From positions 3,597,043 to 3,661,042 of the forward strand of contig CM039509.1 in the NCBI GenBank assembly GCA_022432975.1: a stretch of DNA of 64,000 nucleotides, given 5' to 3'. Below are positions 11,829 through 24,989 of the stretch, one piece after another (position 1 is the stretch's first letter; the number at the start of each line of letters is the position of its first letter). A program made the translations under genes and the position numbers. The stretch comes from Begonia masoniana. Taxonomy: Eukaryota; Streptophyta; Magnoliopsida; Cucurbitales; Begoniaceae. The notes under the pieces are model-generated. The model was not told where the DNA came from. It worked only from the letters and a program-made list of their open reading frames with translations, and did no database searches.

Positions 11829-13566
11829 TTGTCATTTGGGTCTAAGGAATCCATATGAGGATTTTTTTGTAGATATCATTTAGTAGTACAGAAATCACAG
11901 ACTTATGTTTTTCAAGGGCAAAGATTTGAATATTGATAGATTTTGACATATCTACTAAAAATTTCACAGATCTAGCTAAAAGAGCAGAGTCGGTTCTTGA
12001 TTCTAAGATAGGCAGTCCTTCAACAAATCCTTCAAGATCATTTATGTGCTCTCTCATTCGAAATTTGTAGCTAATACGAATTTCTTCTTTATCCACATAC
12101 AACACTTTATTCTCTCTTACAATAGATTGTTGGGAAGACAAAATACCATATATAAGAGAGGGAAATGGGAGAGCTAACCTTGTATTTTTGCCGTCTTCAT
12201 GCTTCATGATTTGGTCAAATAAATGTTTTCCAAAATTGAAAGAAATTGAATTTCCAATTTTGAATAGTAAAATAGCCATGGTCTTATTCACCCCAGTCCC
12301 ATGGGATGTAGGCATCCAATTTCTCATAGTAATTTTATGAAGAATTCCATACTTTATTGTGAGCTACGAAGCTGGAAAGTCTTTACCATGGGGCCAGATT
12401 CGTCTGACACCCCCGGTTACATCGAAAATGATTTTGTTGTAATCAGGTACAAAGTTTTCAGACTCAGACATATTACAGCACAAATATTCATTAATCACAA
12501 AAGGAGAAAAATTAAAAGTATGTCCTTTGACATATACTCGACCATAACAAGAATGAGAAGGATTTTTCACATCTGGATCTAGATTGCAGTAAAATTTCTG
12601 AATAATTTTCCAAACGAATGGCTTTATGTCTCTAAAGGTTTTCTCCAGACCTATACTCATAAGATGGTATATTATGGCTTCACATTGAGTAAAATCACCT
12701 TCGTGTATTTTTCTCTCAGGCTAAATATGTCTTTTAGAAAAACTAGGCCAACGGCTAGCATGAAGTCTAGATTTAAAATCTTCAATAGAAATTTTATCAG
12801 AAGACTTACTGGTGTTGGTTCTTGACTCACCCCGAGTTGTAGTTTTGGGCCAAGTAGAGTCTTTTATTGGTGGACTTATGCGACTTTTGCCTTTTGGATT
12901 TTTGAGTTTTGGAGGGACTTGATTGTGGTCTTGACAACAGTAGGCTTTTGAATCTTTGCAACAAAGGGCCTTGACGATTCTGGAGCAGAGGACTTCGAGG
13001 ATTTTGGAGCTGTGGGCTTCAAGGATTTTGAAGAAGTGAGCTTCGAGGATTTCGGAGCAGACTACTTAGAAGACTTGGGAGCAACTAACCTGGAGGAATT
13101 TCTTCTGGAAATCGACCGAAGGTTTCAGGTCGATTTCTTTAAAGGTGTTTCAATGAGTTCATCCTCATTGTCTGTATCGAGTTCAATGACATTTTCTTGC
13201 GACCAGGAGCTATCATAAGAAACTGCTTTTTCGACTCTCGACCAGTTTTCCCTTTGAAGCCGGAGTGAGTTTGGATCCTCTAGGGGCCTTGGAAGGCACT
13301 GAGCTTGTTTGAAATCTATCTGCACTAGCTTTTTGAAATTTCCATTTAATCCCTGAAGCGTCTATCTTTCGGATGGGAACTTCATCTTCTGTAATTTTTG
13401 GAGTTTCCCTTTCATAAACAGAGGGATTTCCCGACGGTGAAAGCGACGAATAAACCACCATTGTCGATTCTGAGCTTGACAACTTCTCTGAGATAGGCAC
13501 TAGAACACTGTCTGTTAACTGGTCATCAGAAACTTCTTCAATAATTACCATTGCGAAGAGAAACAA
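11829..13566 (-). pseudogene. Envelope-like ORF of the SIRE-type Copia, N-terminal and middle
   Basis: The minus strand starts near the ATG at 13564-13566. It has a Ser/Pro/Lys-rich N-terminal third (13566 to about 13125), a degraded middle, then two conserved blocks. The block at 12660-12364 contains FNFSPFVINEYL; the block at 12327-11842 contains NWMPTSHGTGV, FNFGKHLFDQI and FPSLIYGIL. These blocks match the plant envelope-like/putative plant transposon protein family (PF20167-like), found after pol in SIRE-type Copia and some other plant elements. Frameshifts separate the blocks, including one near 11850 in a run of A. The 3' end continues at 2144 beyond the Gypsy insertion. No clear signal peptide or membrane segment is preserved, so an envelope role cannot be claimed. 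Confidence 0.7.
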
Positions 13567-14041
13567 TAGAAAGCCCTAGATTACCGATTGTAGGAGGAGA
13601 AGAAGAAAGAGAGTATTCTGGAAAAATCTTTAAACTTGGAATATGTCAATCAATTCTCATAAAGAACCATCAAATCCCATAAATAGTAAAAAAATCCCAG
13701 ATTTTTAGGAAATTTTTAGAAAATAAATTCAAAAATCTACATAATTTCCATAAATCACATAATCTCTCATGAATCCTTTGAAAAAATAATTCTGATCTCA
13801 CCAAAATGGGAAATAAACTCAATAGAATAATGTTGCTCCAATCTTCATCGAATATAAACTTCCGATGTTTCATAAGGATAACAAAATTTCTCAAGTCACA
13901 TACGGTGTTGTTCCATAGATAATATCAAGAAGGATAACTTTCTGTAGGGGGTGACACAGTAGGTTGCAAAAAATAAAAAATAAAAACAAACGCCTAATGC
14001 AAGTGGCGATTTTTTTTAAATAAATGAAAGCAATAACCAAC
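13567..14041 (-). other. Spacer between pol and envelope-like ORF
   Basis: AT-rich sequence with no conserved coding blocks. It sits where SIRE elements have a gap between pol and the third ORF. Confidence 0.5.
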
Positions 14042-15447
14042 TTACATAACACAGAGGCATAGGGCAAACTTCAGCTCTTTAAACCTTACACCATCCAACG
14101 CCTTGGTGAAAATATCGACAATTTGTTTTTCGGTCACCATATGTTCCAAATTAATAATTTTATCCTCCACAAGGGATCGAATAAAATGATGTCGTATATC
14201 AATATGCTTTGTTCGATAATGCTGAACAGAATTTTTGGAAATGTTGATAGCACTCAAATTATCACAATAGAGTGTCATGACATCCTGTGTGACACCGTAG
14301 TCTTTCATCATTTGTTTCATCCAAAGAAGCTGAGTACAGCTGCTACCTGCTGCAATATATTCTGCCTCGGCAGTAGATAGATAAATAGAATTTTGCTTCT
14401 TACTGAACCATGACACCAAGTTGTGTCCCACATAAAAACATCCTCCAGAAGTGCTTTTTTGATCATCATAACTTCCTGCTCAGTCAGTATCACAATAACC
14501 CACTAGATTTGCATTATAGTCGAATGAATACCATATACCATAGTCGGTTGTTCCGCTAACATATTTGAGAATTCGTTTTACTGACACTAGGTGTGACTCC
14601 CTTGGATTTGCTTGAAATCAAGCACATAGACCCACGCTATAACAAATATCTGGTCGGCTAGCAGTTAGTATAAGAGACTTCCAATCATACTTCTATATAA
14701 ACGCGGATCAACAACAATTCCCTTTTCATATTTGGAGAGTTTCTCATGTGTCTCAATGAGTGTTCTACTAGGTCGTGGCATTCTCGAGCTTAAACCTTTT
14801 CAATAAATTCTTCGCGTATTTGGCTTGAAAAATAAAAATGCCATTTTTTTCTTGCTGAATTTGGAGTCCAAGAAAATAATTGAGTTCTCCAACCATACTC
14901 ATCTCGAATTCTCCAGTCATTTGAGCTACAAATTCGTCCACATCACTTATGACACTGAGCCAAACACCATGTCATCAACATAAATTTGAGCGAGTAAAAA
15001 CTGACATTTGTCACGGCGAACGAAAAGGGTTTTATCTACTCCCCCTCGCTCATATCCCTTCAGCAATAAATAATGCGTGAGTCTTTCATACTATGCTCGA
15101 GGGGCTTGTTTGAGCCCATATAATGCCTTCTTCAACTTGTAGACATACTCGGGATGATGAGGGTCTTCAAAATCCTTTGGTTGAGCAACATAAACTTCTT
15201 CATTAAGAAAATCATTTAGAAAATTACTCTTCACATCCATTTGATATAGCTTGAACCGCATAATACAAGCAATAGCCAATAATAGATGAATAGATTCAAG
15301 ACGAGCAACCGGAGCAAATGTTTCATCAAAATCAATTCCTTCAATTTGTGAATACCCTTGAGCAACTAGCCGAGCTTTGTTGCGAGTGATATTGCCATGC
15401 TCATCGCTCTTGTTCTTGTAGATCCACTTAGAACCAATAACATTCAC
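14042..15447 (-). pseudogene. RT and RNase H, SIRE-type pol
   Basis: The RT start is readable at 15447-15091: [44 protein letters not shown] with the first Asp, and [11 protein letters not shown]. Copia RNase H is at 14431-14042: STAEAEYIAAGSS, LYCDNLSAINISKN, RTKHIDIRHHFIR and IFTKALDG. The part between (14432-15090), which holds the Asp-Asp motif region, is broken by several stops and frameshifts. Confidence 0.85.
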
Positions 15448-15504
15448 ATCTGGAGGACACGGTACTAAGTCCCAAACTTGATTTTGAGAAAATTGATTGA
15501 GCTC

Positions 15505-17261
15505 TTATTGCATAGCTCCTATCCAGTATTCATCTAGTAATGCTTCTTTCACATTCTTGGGCTCGATAGTTGATGTAAAACACACCATTTGAATCATTTT
15601 TCGATAATTCACCATCGGCTTATTTCTGGTTTGTATACCATCATTTAGACCACCAATAACCTTATCTGTAGGATGATTCTTTTGAGCACGTGTGGATGGT
15701 TGCCTGTTGTGTGAAGTAGTCACGTCCGCTTCATCAATTGTCTCAGTCTGATCTGTGACACCGGTTGGAACACTAGTGCCTTCATTATTTAAAATCTGGT
15801 TTGCATCTTCTTTTGGATTATATGTTGTGTTCAGAGAGTCGTCTACTTGAACATTTGCAGATTCGATGACAGTTCGAGTTCTTTTGTTGTAAATTCGATA
15901 AGCACGACTATTTGTAGCATAACCGAGAAAGATAGCCCCATCACTCTTGGGATCAAGTTTCCCCCTATGTTCCCTATCATTCAACACAAAGCAAATGTTG
16001 CCAAATGTTTGAAAATAATTAAGATTCGAATTTTTACCTTTCCATTTCTCATAAGGTGTCATAGAAGTTTTTCCTCAGAGATACACCCGATTTATGGTAT
16101 AACAAGCAGTGTTCATAGCTTCAGCCTAGAATTTTTTAGGAACATCCCTTTCGTGTAACATTACTCGAGTCATCTCTGCCAATGTACGGTTCTTTCTTTC
16201 AACAACTCCATTTTGTTGAGGAGTCTTGGGTGCCGAGAATTCGTGAGCAATTCCTACTTGTTTACAAAAATCTGAGAATTCAGAATTTTCAAACTCTCTC
16301 CCATGGTTACTGCGAATGCGAATGGTTTTCATGATGACACAATCTTTTTCACGTTGGAGTCGAGTACGCATTGATTTGAAAGCTTTGAAAGTGTCAGACT
16401 TTTCTCTAAGAAACTCCACCCATGTGTGGTGTGAGAAATCATCAACAGTAACGAAGACATACCGTTTTCCTCTAATACTTTCAACAGGCATTGGACCCAT
16501 TAGATCCATGTGAAGCAATTCAAGCACATGGGTAGTTGTAGATGACTGCGACATAGGGTGTGACACTTTGGTTTGCTTTCCAATTTGACATGGTCCACAT
16601 AATTTGTCTTCATCAAACTTTAATATAGGAATTCTGCGGACAACACCTTTTGAAACAATCTTTTCCAGCATTCTTAAATTTACATGCCCAACTTTCTATG
16701 CCATAGAACAGTGTCCTCCATACTCGATCAAAAATAGGTAGATGAGGAAGAGATAAGATAGCAATTGTCTGATGATCTTACTCCTTCAATAACACACTTA
16801 TTGTTTTGATCAGACACCACACATCTTTCACGTGTGAATTGCAAATTCAGATCTTGATCTCACAGCTGGCTAATACTGATTAGATTAGATTTCAGACCAT
16901 GTATGAAAAGAACATTACTCAACTTTGGTAGACCAGGAACATTTAGCATTCCCCTTCCAATGATATCCGTTGAGACACAATTGCCGAATATTACTTTTCC
17001 CACGATTTCCGGTAAGATATCCTTCAAATATATCTTTTCACCTGTCATGTGTCTAGAACATTCGCTATCAAAATACCATGCATTCGTTGCGATTGCCTTT
17101 AGTGAAAGATATGTAACATTACACTTCAAACTTGATTTTTTCACCCATTTTTGATAAGGGAATCTGTAAGAAGAAGCATCTGTAACAGTACCTAGTCTTA
17201 GGTCTGCAAGATAGGTGAAGCATTGAGGTGAATATAACCACGACGATTGCAATAATGACAC
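15505..17261 (-). pseudogene. Protease and integrase, SIRE-type pol, altered catalytic residues
   Basis: Three open stretches. 17261-16860 has the protease motif as FDSECSRHMTG, where the family has Asp-Ser-Gly. 16671-16126 has the GAG-pre-integrase zinc end (CGPCQIGKQ) and the integrase core (MDLMGPMP, VDDFSHHTW, RSNHGREFEN, NGVVERKNRT). The second catalytic Asp is Asn here; the Glu is kept. 16062-15505 has the integrase C-terminal part (FLGYATNSRAYRIYN). Stops and frame changes lie at about 16065-16125 and 16675-16860. Both active-site changes fit G-to-A on the coding strand. Confidence 0.85.
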
Positions 17262-18916
17262 ACATAAACATATTTGTTACCTTTACTTATGGAAACATGA
17301 TAGGAGTCATAAGAATTTGATTTTCTGTCAATTCTTGGAGTTCGTCTTGCAACTTGCTTTCCCTTGTAATCAAATCCTCTGGCTGACGCTGGTTGTGACA
17401 CCGAGCTTTTCCTTATGAATTTCAATATAGAGAGATTTTCCTTCACTGCTACAGTTTGTGAGACTGAACTTTCTCCTTTGAATCCCAGTCCAGACCAATT
17501 TGCACTTGATTTGCTGATGTTTAGAATATCAACCTGTTTAGAATAACCCGAATTCAGCATTTTGACATTCTTCTTCATGAGACTTATCTCATTGGTCAGA
17601 TCATTAACTTCATCCTGACTTGTTTTCAGTTTGGTCTCCAAATCAACAATCACATTTTGAAAATTGTTCTTCTCTTCTTTCAAATTTCTAATCTGAATGT
17701 GTAGATGCTGATTTACTTTAACAAGCTCAGTCCATTTCTCATGAAGAAACTTGTATTCTCCAATAAGATCTTCTTCTGTGACTGCTTCTTCATCTTCATC
17801 ACTACTATTGGAAAAGTTATCTGTGACACCGTGTAGAACACCACCATTTTCTTTATGTTCTATCTTACCAACAAGCGCCATATGGTTGCTCTGAAATTCA
17901 TCTTCCTTCTCTGACTCATCTTCACTCCAAGTTGCGTTCAGAGAATTCTTCTTTTTCTTAAAGGTATTTGTACATTCTGCTTGTATATTTTCGATACTTT
18001 CACACTCTCTGCACTGAATGCCTTTGTTCTTGAATAGTTGATCAGACACATGATTTTCTTCCCTGTGCTTCTTGTTGCTTGAAGAATCATTTTTGAAGTT
18101 AGTGACATTGTGCTTGACACCGCAAGTATTTCTACCAAATCTCTTCATAACTCTGCTAAAATTCTTTGAAAGCAAGGCTAGAGATTCCTCCAAGTCATCC
18201 TCATTATGTTCATTTGAAGTTATGTACCTCGGTTTTTAGAGCAACTCCTTTTGCCTTCTTTGCTTTCGTGTCTCCTCCAAGATTCATCTCGAATGTTCTA
18301 AGAGATCCTATCAATTCTTCTAACTTCATTTTAGAGACATCTTTGGCTTCTTCTATAGCAGCAACTTTATAGGAAAATCGTTGTGGCAAGGACCGTACAG
18401 TTTTTCTTACAAGTTTTTCTTCGGGAATATCTCACCGAGAGCAAAAACTTCATTTGCTATGTCACATAGTTTGGCATTGAACTCACTAATACTCTCATCT
18501 TCGTGCATCTTCAGATTCTCAAATCTAGTAGTTAGCATTTGCATTTTAGACAGCTTTACAGTTGATGTTCCTTCATAGGTGGTTTGAAGAATTTCTCATG
18601 CCCTTTTTGCTGATTCGCAAGTAGAGATGAGTCTAAACTGAATAGGATAAACACCATTAAAGATAGTATTGATAGCCTTTGAATTGCTGTGTGCCAAAGC
18701 ATCTTCATTTATGGACCAATTTTCTTCGGGTTTTGGAGATGTGATACCTTCTGCATTAGTGTCCATGGGGTGATTACATCCTGTTAAAATAGATCTCCAG
18801 GTCTTCTCATCAATAGCTTTAATGAATGCTCTCATCCTCGCCTTTCAATAAGCATTATTACTTTCATCCAATAACGGTGGATGCATTGTAGAGCCTCTTT
18901 CCTTCATAGAGTCCAT
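17198..18916 (-). pseudogene. Gag of the SIRE-type element (decayed)
   Basis: Starts at the ATG at 18914-18916 (MDSMKERGSTMHPPLL). A TGA near 18845 falls where a Trp is usual. The frame resumes at 18835 (AFIKAIDEKTWRSILTG), breaks several times, and is readable again from 18193 to 17198. That part has a degenerate CCHC knuckle (CRECESIENIQAEC, lacking the Gly and His of the consensus) and a coiled-coil-like Lys/Glu-rich region (EEDLIGEYKFLHEKWTELV). Length and order fit the long gag of SIRE elements. Confidence 0.75.
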
Positions 18917-18972
18917 CGCACACGAACTATGATATTGTCCAGCGGATCCTGCTTAAGAAACAGAAACGACCC

Positions 18973-18984
18973 GCTATGATACCA
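18973..18984 (-). promoter_or_regulatory. Primer-binding site of the SIRE-type element
   Basis: The minus strand reads TGGTATCATAGC, an initiator tRNA-Met type site with one difference from the usual form, two bases from the LTR edge at 18987. Confidence 0.8.
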
Positions 18985-18986
18985 AT

Positions 18987-20100
18987 TGAAAGATTAAGAT
19001 CAGTTATGCGATGTCACAGAGTGTTTCGTGTGACACCGATAATTAATGCAATGATAGACAATTATAAATATACGAAAATCAAGGAGACAAGAGGTTGGTA
19101 ATGCAGTTCGGCAATTCGCCTACATCTGCGAGGCCATGCCCAGATATAAAAACATTTCACGAGTTCACAAAGTTACAAGCAAAACTGACTTAAACAAATA
19201 AAGACTCCATCTTATCTTTGTCGTCGCCACTTCCTAACTTCTCCAATGAAACTGTTTTTGCGAGCTCCCCTCGACTTGAGATCGATCTCTCCCGAGATCT
19301 AAAAGCAACAAGATCCTCTTGTTGTTGATGACTCCTCCCGAAATTTGTGTTATGGCAAGATCCCCTTGCCCATGATCAAAATGACAAGCTCCCCTTGTCG
19401 ATAAACAAAACTCCTCCCAAGTTCCAAGGCAGCCTCCTCCCGAGGCTGAGCTTCAATGAAGAAAAAGGAAGATTGCCTCCTATGACACCGTCTGTAACAC
19501 CAGGTCATTGTCTTCGTACGCAATTAAATCAGCACACTCGAATAATCGATGAATTCCACAACATAAGTAGAGTGTGTAAAATAATCATTCAAGAACTGAA
19601 TGAACAATCACAAACCCATACGCAGAAGCGTTGGGAGAGAAAGAAGGGGACAGCTCAAAATGAAGAAATCTCCTTTCAAGAATCAAAAATCTGTCTGTTT
19701 CTTCCTTAGAAAACGAACGCTTAAATATCATTGGTAATTGCCTTATCTGAGGTTTAACCAAATACTAAATCGAGATTCAGCGCCGCAAGGAATAAGGAAA
19801 CCGAATATCACAAAATCGGTTGCGTGACACCTCGTATGATATTTTAAGAAAGTACCGCCAACTACATGGATATGGATCCCAAATACTTAGAAAAATATCC
19901 CATGATTAATGTGATCTCAAAGCCTGATATAATTCATCAAATCGGCTTTCCAAAACAAAGTTTTCTAAAAAACAAATGCCTCTAGATTTTCAACAACTTT
20001 CCTTGATCCTCAAGTTTCCTAGTTTTTACTTTCACCAATATCTTCATGATTTCTAATATTCATCCATCCAATAATCTGAATAGATTATTTCTTGATTATC
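18987..20100 (-). repeat. 5' LTR of the SIRE-type element (outer end uncertain)
   Basis: Begins TGAAAGATTA next to the primer site. The word GTGACAC recurs at about 19030, 19483 and 19825, as elsewhere in this element. No partner LTR is in the window, and Copia C sequence follows at about 20.2 kb, so the right end is only an estimate. Confidence 0.55.
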
Positions 20101-20221
20101 AAGAAATAAACTACCAATTTGAAAAATAATGGAATAAAATATTATTATCATAAATGTAGTTTGCCAAAAAATTAATGTCAATATATTTGCATTTACAGAT
20201 ATGTTAACATCTCCTTCAAAA

Positions 20222-21930
20222 TCAAGGCTGAAAACCTAAGATCTTGGACGTAAATAGATCAAACTTCGCTGGTGGAAGAGGTTTTGTTAAAGGATCAGCT
20301 AGTTGGTTGTCGAATGAGGTATATTTGGCCAGTAATAATTTGTTGAGTACTTTCTCCTGAACAAAGTGAAAATCAGTGTCAACATGTTTAGATTTTAAAT
20401 GTAAAACTGAATTTGAAGCAAAGTACGTTGTACTCAAGTTATCACAGAGGATAAGAGTTATCGTTGTGGAGATAATACGCAATTCTGCTAATAATGATTG
20501 GAGCCATAAGACTTCTGTCGTGCCATTTGCTACACTCCTATACTCTGATTCAGTACTGGACTGTAAAACAACTTTTTGTTTTGCCAAGGAGCACAAGATT
20601 AAATTAGTACTGAGAAAGATACAAAAACCACTTGGCTCTTATAATCATCTGGATGAGAGGCCCATCGGCATCCGTGTAGCAGGTTAAATTGCAACTTTGA
20701 GAGGGCAAAAAAAAGATACCTAAAAATGAAGTACCTTTTAGGTATCGCAGAATTCGTTTGACAGCCTGCCAATGTCCATTTGAGGGCGCATGTATAAATT
20801 GGGAGACTTTGTTTATGGCAAAGCAATATTTGTCAAGTCATACAACAGTACTATAGGCCATCAACAATGCTACGATAAAGGTAGCCATTAGGAAGGGGTG
20901 TACCAAATTTTTGCGACAAGATCGGTCTGGCGACCATTGGAGTAGAAATCAGCTTGCACAAATCCATATTTGCTCGGTGAAGTAATTCATTTATATATCG
21001 TGATTGCAAAAAAAATCATACCTATAGAAGTACGAGTAACCGAGATCCTAAGAAAGAATGATAGTGGTCCAAGGTCGCAAACTTTAAATTGTGAATGCAA
21101 GTAAATCAACAGTTGATTTTTGTGACTAGCAAGAGCTTATGCGACATACAAATAATGAGAATCATCTCTAGATGCCCTCATTGTATGAGAGCATTATAGA
21201 GCTTGATATACCAGGCGCGGGGAGATTGCGTAAGTCCATATAGAGCTTTATGTAGTAAACAAACGGCAGATGGATGAGATGGACTAATGAAGCCAGGAGG
21301 TTGCTACAAAAAGACCGTCTCTGTTAAATCACCATGTAAGAATGCATTTGAAATGTCGAACTGTCTAATATTCCAACCGAGAATACTGCTAGAAAAATAA
21401 TGATGCGAACAGAGGCTAGTTTTACAACTAGACTGAAAGTCTCATCATAGTCAATGTCTTTTGTTTGATCATACCCTTTCGCAACGAGATGAACTTTATA
21501 GCGGCTAATTGTTCAATCTGAATTATGCTTGGTTTTGAAAACTTACTTGCATCCAATCATTTTAGCTCCTTGTGGAAGAGGAACTAAGGTCCAAGTATTT
21601 GTCTCCTTTAGCGCTAAGATTTCTTCTTCCATAGCAGTTAACTAGGGGGAACTTCTTGAGGCTTGGAGAAATATTTTAGGTTTGAAACTAGTTTCAGCAA
21701 AAAAAACTTTGGGTTTATAAATACTAGTTTTGACTATTGTTCTCATAGGGTGGGCATTCTGTGGAGTTACGACAGAGGCTTGGTTGGGTGGGTTAGTTTG
21801 AGTAATAGGACATAAGAGTTGGGATATGTGGCTGATAGGTAATGGAGAGAGGGAAGGTTGTGTGTTTGGAGAGGAGAGGTGAGGGGGTGGACATGGGAGG
21901 AGGAGCATTTTGATTTGTAAGGAATAGAAA
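20222..21930 (-). pseudogene. Copia C: degraded RT/RNase H, with 3' LTR start at 20209
   Basis: From right to left: a Pro/Ser-rich integrase-RT linker (21930-21640, ending PKIFLQAS), RT pieces with LPQGAKMIGCK and PPGFISPSHPSAVCLLHKAL, the connection region, and RNase H at 20596-20222 (STESEYRSVANGT, LCDNLSTTYFASN, LADPLTKPLP). A purine run (TTGAAGGAGA, minus strand) and TGTTAACATA at 20209 leftward mark the 3' LTR start. The protein is close in type to the element at 31147-35814. The 5' half is missing; the hAT border at 21962 truncates it. Many stops are present. Confidence 0.75.
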
Positions 21931-22139
21931 AGGAAAATAATTAAAACTATTATATAGATATTAGAGATGTATAACAGGCAGGCTGGTGGAAACAAGTGGC
22001 CCAGGGGCTGGGCTCAAGAGCCTGCTAGAGACAAAGCCAGGCGGTCCCTAAATGACCTGGCCAACGAGCCGGCTTGTTGGCTCGGCAGGCCATGCTTGCG
22101 AGTCAACCCGCCCAACAACCGTTATTTAACCTGAGACGA

Positions 22140-24180
22140 AAGATTTAGGCTGGGTGATGATAACCCTTAGGATCTGCAAAACAAAGGTTATGAAATACAA
22201 ACCCACAATGAGGTGTTCTCAGCTAAATCTGAGAGCACCTCCAAATTAAGCAACCCAAATATAAATAAATTGATGTCCAATTGATACGAATTCTTGATAT
22301 GATCTTACAGGATGAATGATGAATGTAACCTACAAATTTCACGTAAAAATAAGAATAAACAAAAAAGTTAAACAAAGATTACATGTAACCAGTTCGAGAG
22401 CAACTTTGGCACTTTCGGGGGAATATAATTTTTTAAAGAAAATTACAACGGCACTAGGATTGGTTAGCTCAACTTTTCTTTCCTACCTAAGGTCTTAGAT
22501 AGGAAAAGAGAAAGTGAGGATTAAGAGTCACCAAGTAACCACAGACTTGACAACAATTGGAGTCTCAATCTCCACTTGAATTGATGAACAATTTAAGGAC
22601 TAACCTTAGTTGATGATGATCTGATGCTAGAGAGAAAGAGTCTACTTGTTCTCATTCCAAAAAATAATCTTCTAAATCACAAACTCCAATAGCCATGATT
22701 AAATGTAATTCTAAGGTGGTTTAAGGTCATTTCACACAAGGAGTTGATCTCGGCCGTGCATGCTTTGGATTTTCTATCTTCAATCGACGGTGGAGATGGT
22801 TTCTTCTTCAACAAGGCTAATTTTTAATCCCATGAGAATAGTATTCAGCTGATGACTTATTTAAAATTTGAATTTGAAGGTTGGAGAATGGCGCCCTCAA
22901 GTGGAATGGATCGGGCCTTGATGGTGCCCGCGCAGCCATGTCTTGAACGGTCTCCTAGTGGGTCGAGCCTCTTGATGCTTGATGTTTTAAGTCCTTGTGT
23001 GTCACACCTTGACCACCACTAACCTAATATTCATCTAATCTAACCACACAATCTAATGTATGCAACTATAGATTAAATAACAAGAAAGGCCAATGTATGC
23101 CAAATTTAAATGCAAGAATGGAAAATTACACAAAGGTGCTACCGCAAAGACAAATTCCCATTTGACTTTGAGTTGACTATTCACTTGTATCCCATGATAG
23201 CATGTAGGTTGTTTATCGATGTCTTGAGAGGTAGGTTTCCATTCCAAATGATCCATTAGGCATTTACCTGCAAAAACAGTTCAATAGTCAGCAAAAACAT
23301 TAGTTAAATTTTGAACTTTGCCTTGAGAACGTCTAGGTGTATCAGGTGAGTACCTGTTCATCAATGGAGGAAAACACAGAATAGAGAGAGAGAAAAGAGG
23401 AGACGAAGAAGAAGAAAAATGAAAACCGAACTGAGAAGGAAGAAGAGGAAAGATGGGAAGACCGGGTGTTTTTGATTCTTCGGCGGAGGAAAACACATAA
23501 TAGGGAGAGAGAAAAGATGAGACAAAGAAGAAGAAGAAGAAGAACGAAAACCGAGCTAAGAAGGGTAGGGCCGTAGAGGATTAATGATTAAACAAGTTTG
23601 AGTTTTCTTGTTCCTCATGCATAAATGATGAAATTGCAGGTTGATTTTACGTTCCAAAAAAAATTAAAAGTGTGGTAGCAAGCAGCCACCGCTCAAACTA
23701 AAGAACGTTTAAAAGAAAATAAAATAATTTTTTATTTGATTTGACAATTAAAATAATTTAAAAATATTAAAAGAAAATAGGGAAGTTCTCCCTTTTAGGG
23801 CACTGACTCTTCCACTCCCTCTTCTCCTCTCTTCCTCGATAAATTCACTTCTCTCTTTTCATTTTTTTTAACCAAATCTTATTCAATCTCTTAATTTCAT
23901 TTCTCCTTAGTGCTCTCAATCAATTTCTCTGTTCTTACAATTCACTTTCTTCTTCATCCAACAAAGTATATTTTAATTTATTTTTTTACACATATTTACA
24001 TAATTTTTAATTATAGTTATATTAACTAATTTTTTTTTTGCATTAATTTTTTTAGCTTTCTGTACATGGAATTGATCAATTCACACCACCTACAATCTTT
24101 TGTTGGACATTGGTTTTGTGATATCAATTTATTATTAAAAATTTAATTTTATATTTAGTTTTATTTATTATAGATCCTCG
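22140..24180. other. 5' internal sequence of the hAT element, no gene recognised
   Basis: AT-rich sequence between the left subterminal repeats and the first transposase block. A segment rich in GAGAAAAG/GAAGAAGAAG is repeated imperfectly at about 23368-23443 and 23484-23562. Splice-like sequence (TTATTATAG at about 24172) precedes the first coding block, so part may be 5' UTR and intron. Confidence 0.4.
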
Positions 24181-24241
24181 CAATTATAATCTTGATGATA
24201 ATGACATAGATTAAATTAGAGAATTAAATCTTACATTTTAT

Positions 24242-24765
24242 ATGGGACAATCATGTACACAAGCATTCACTTTACCTAGAAAAAGAAGACATAAAACTTC
24301 AAATATATGGAAACATTTTGATGTAAAAGATGTTAAAATTGTGGGCAAAATAGAAACTAGAGCCCGATGTAAATATTCTGCTAAAAATTATACTTACATT
24401 TTTGGTAGCTCTACCAGCACCATTAATAGACATTTTTAAAAATATCACTTAAATAAGGAAACACGAGATTCAACACACTATCATAATTAAATGTTAGTGG
24501 TAGTGACATTTTTACATATTTACAAAATAGAATGAGAGAAAGAATAACACAACTTATAGAACAATCCGAGTTGTCTTTATCATTCACCGATAGTGAAGTG
24601 TTTGAAAAATTTATGAAAGAATATGTTATTCCTAGTTTTAAATGTGTCTCTAAAAGTACTACGAGAAATGATATTATTAAAATATTTATGGATATAAAAA
24701 ATGAATTAATTATATTTTTTTCAAATTCTCCTTTAATGTGTATTTGCATTACATCTGATTTATGG
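24242..24765 (+). pseudogene. hAT transposase, N-terminal part (BED finger)
   Basis: The first frame (24242-24439) carries a BED-type DNA-binding segment: SNIWKHFD, then RCKYSAKNYTY, where the second zinc Cys is replaced by Ser, and INRHF. A second frame (from 24532) contains MRERITQLIEQSEL and ends in ICITSDLW, the start of the RNase H-like catalytic fold of hAT transposases. Coding stops at the solo LTR inserted after TATGG (24761-24765). A stop and frame change lie between the two frames (about 24437-24532). Confidence 0.75.
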
Positions 24766-24989
24766 TGTGACGACCCGAAACCGGAACCCGATCGGGGTCC
24801 GAGATCGGAGCCATCACTTCGGGACAGTGGAAAGAAAACGATGACTATTTTTTTTTGAAACATAACTCTTTAAAACGTTGACAGAGGGAGAGGGAGTTCT
24901 CGGGTGTAGAAATTGAAAACAGGTTTCAATAATGGATAACAGAACAGAAATTAGCATAAGGCTGGCGGAGGAGGAAAAAGGAAACGTTG

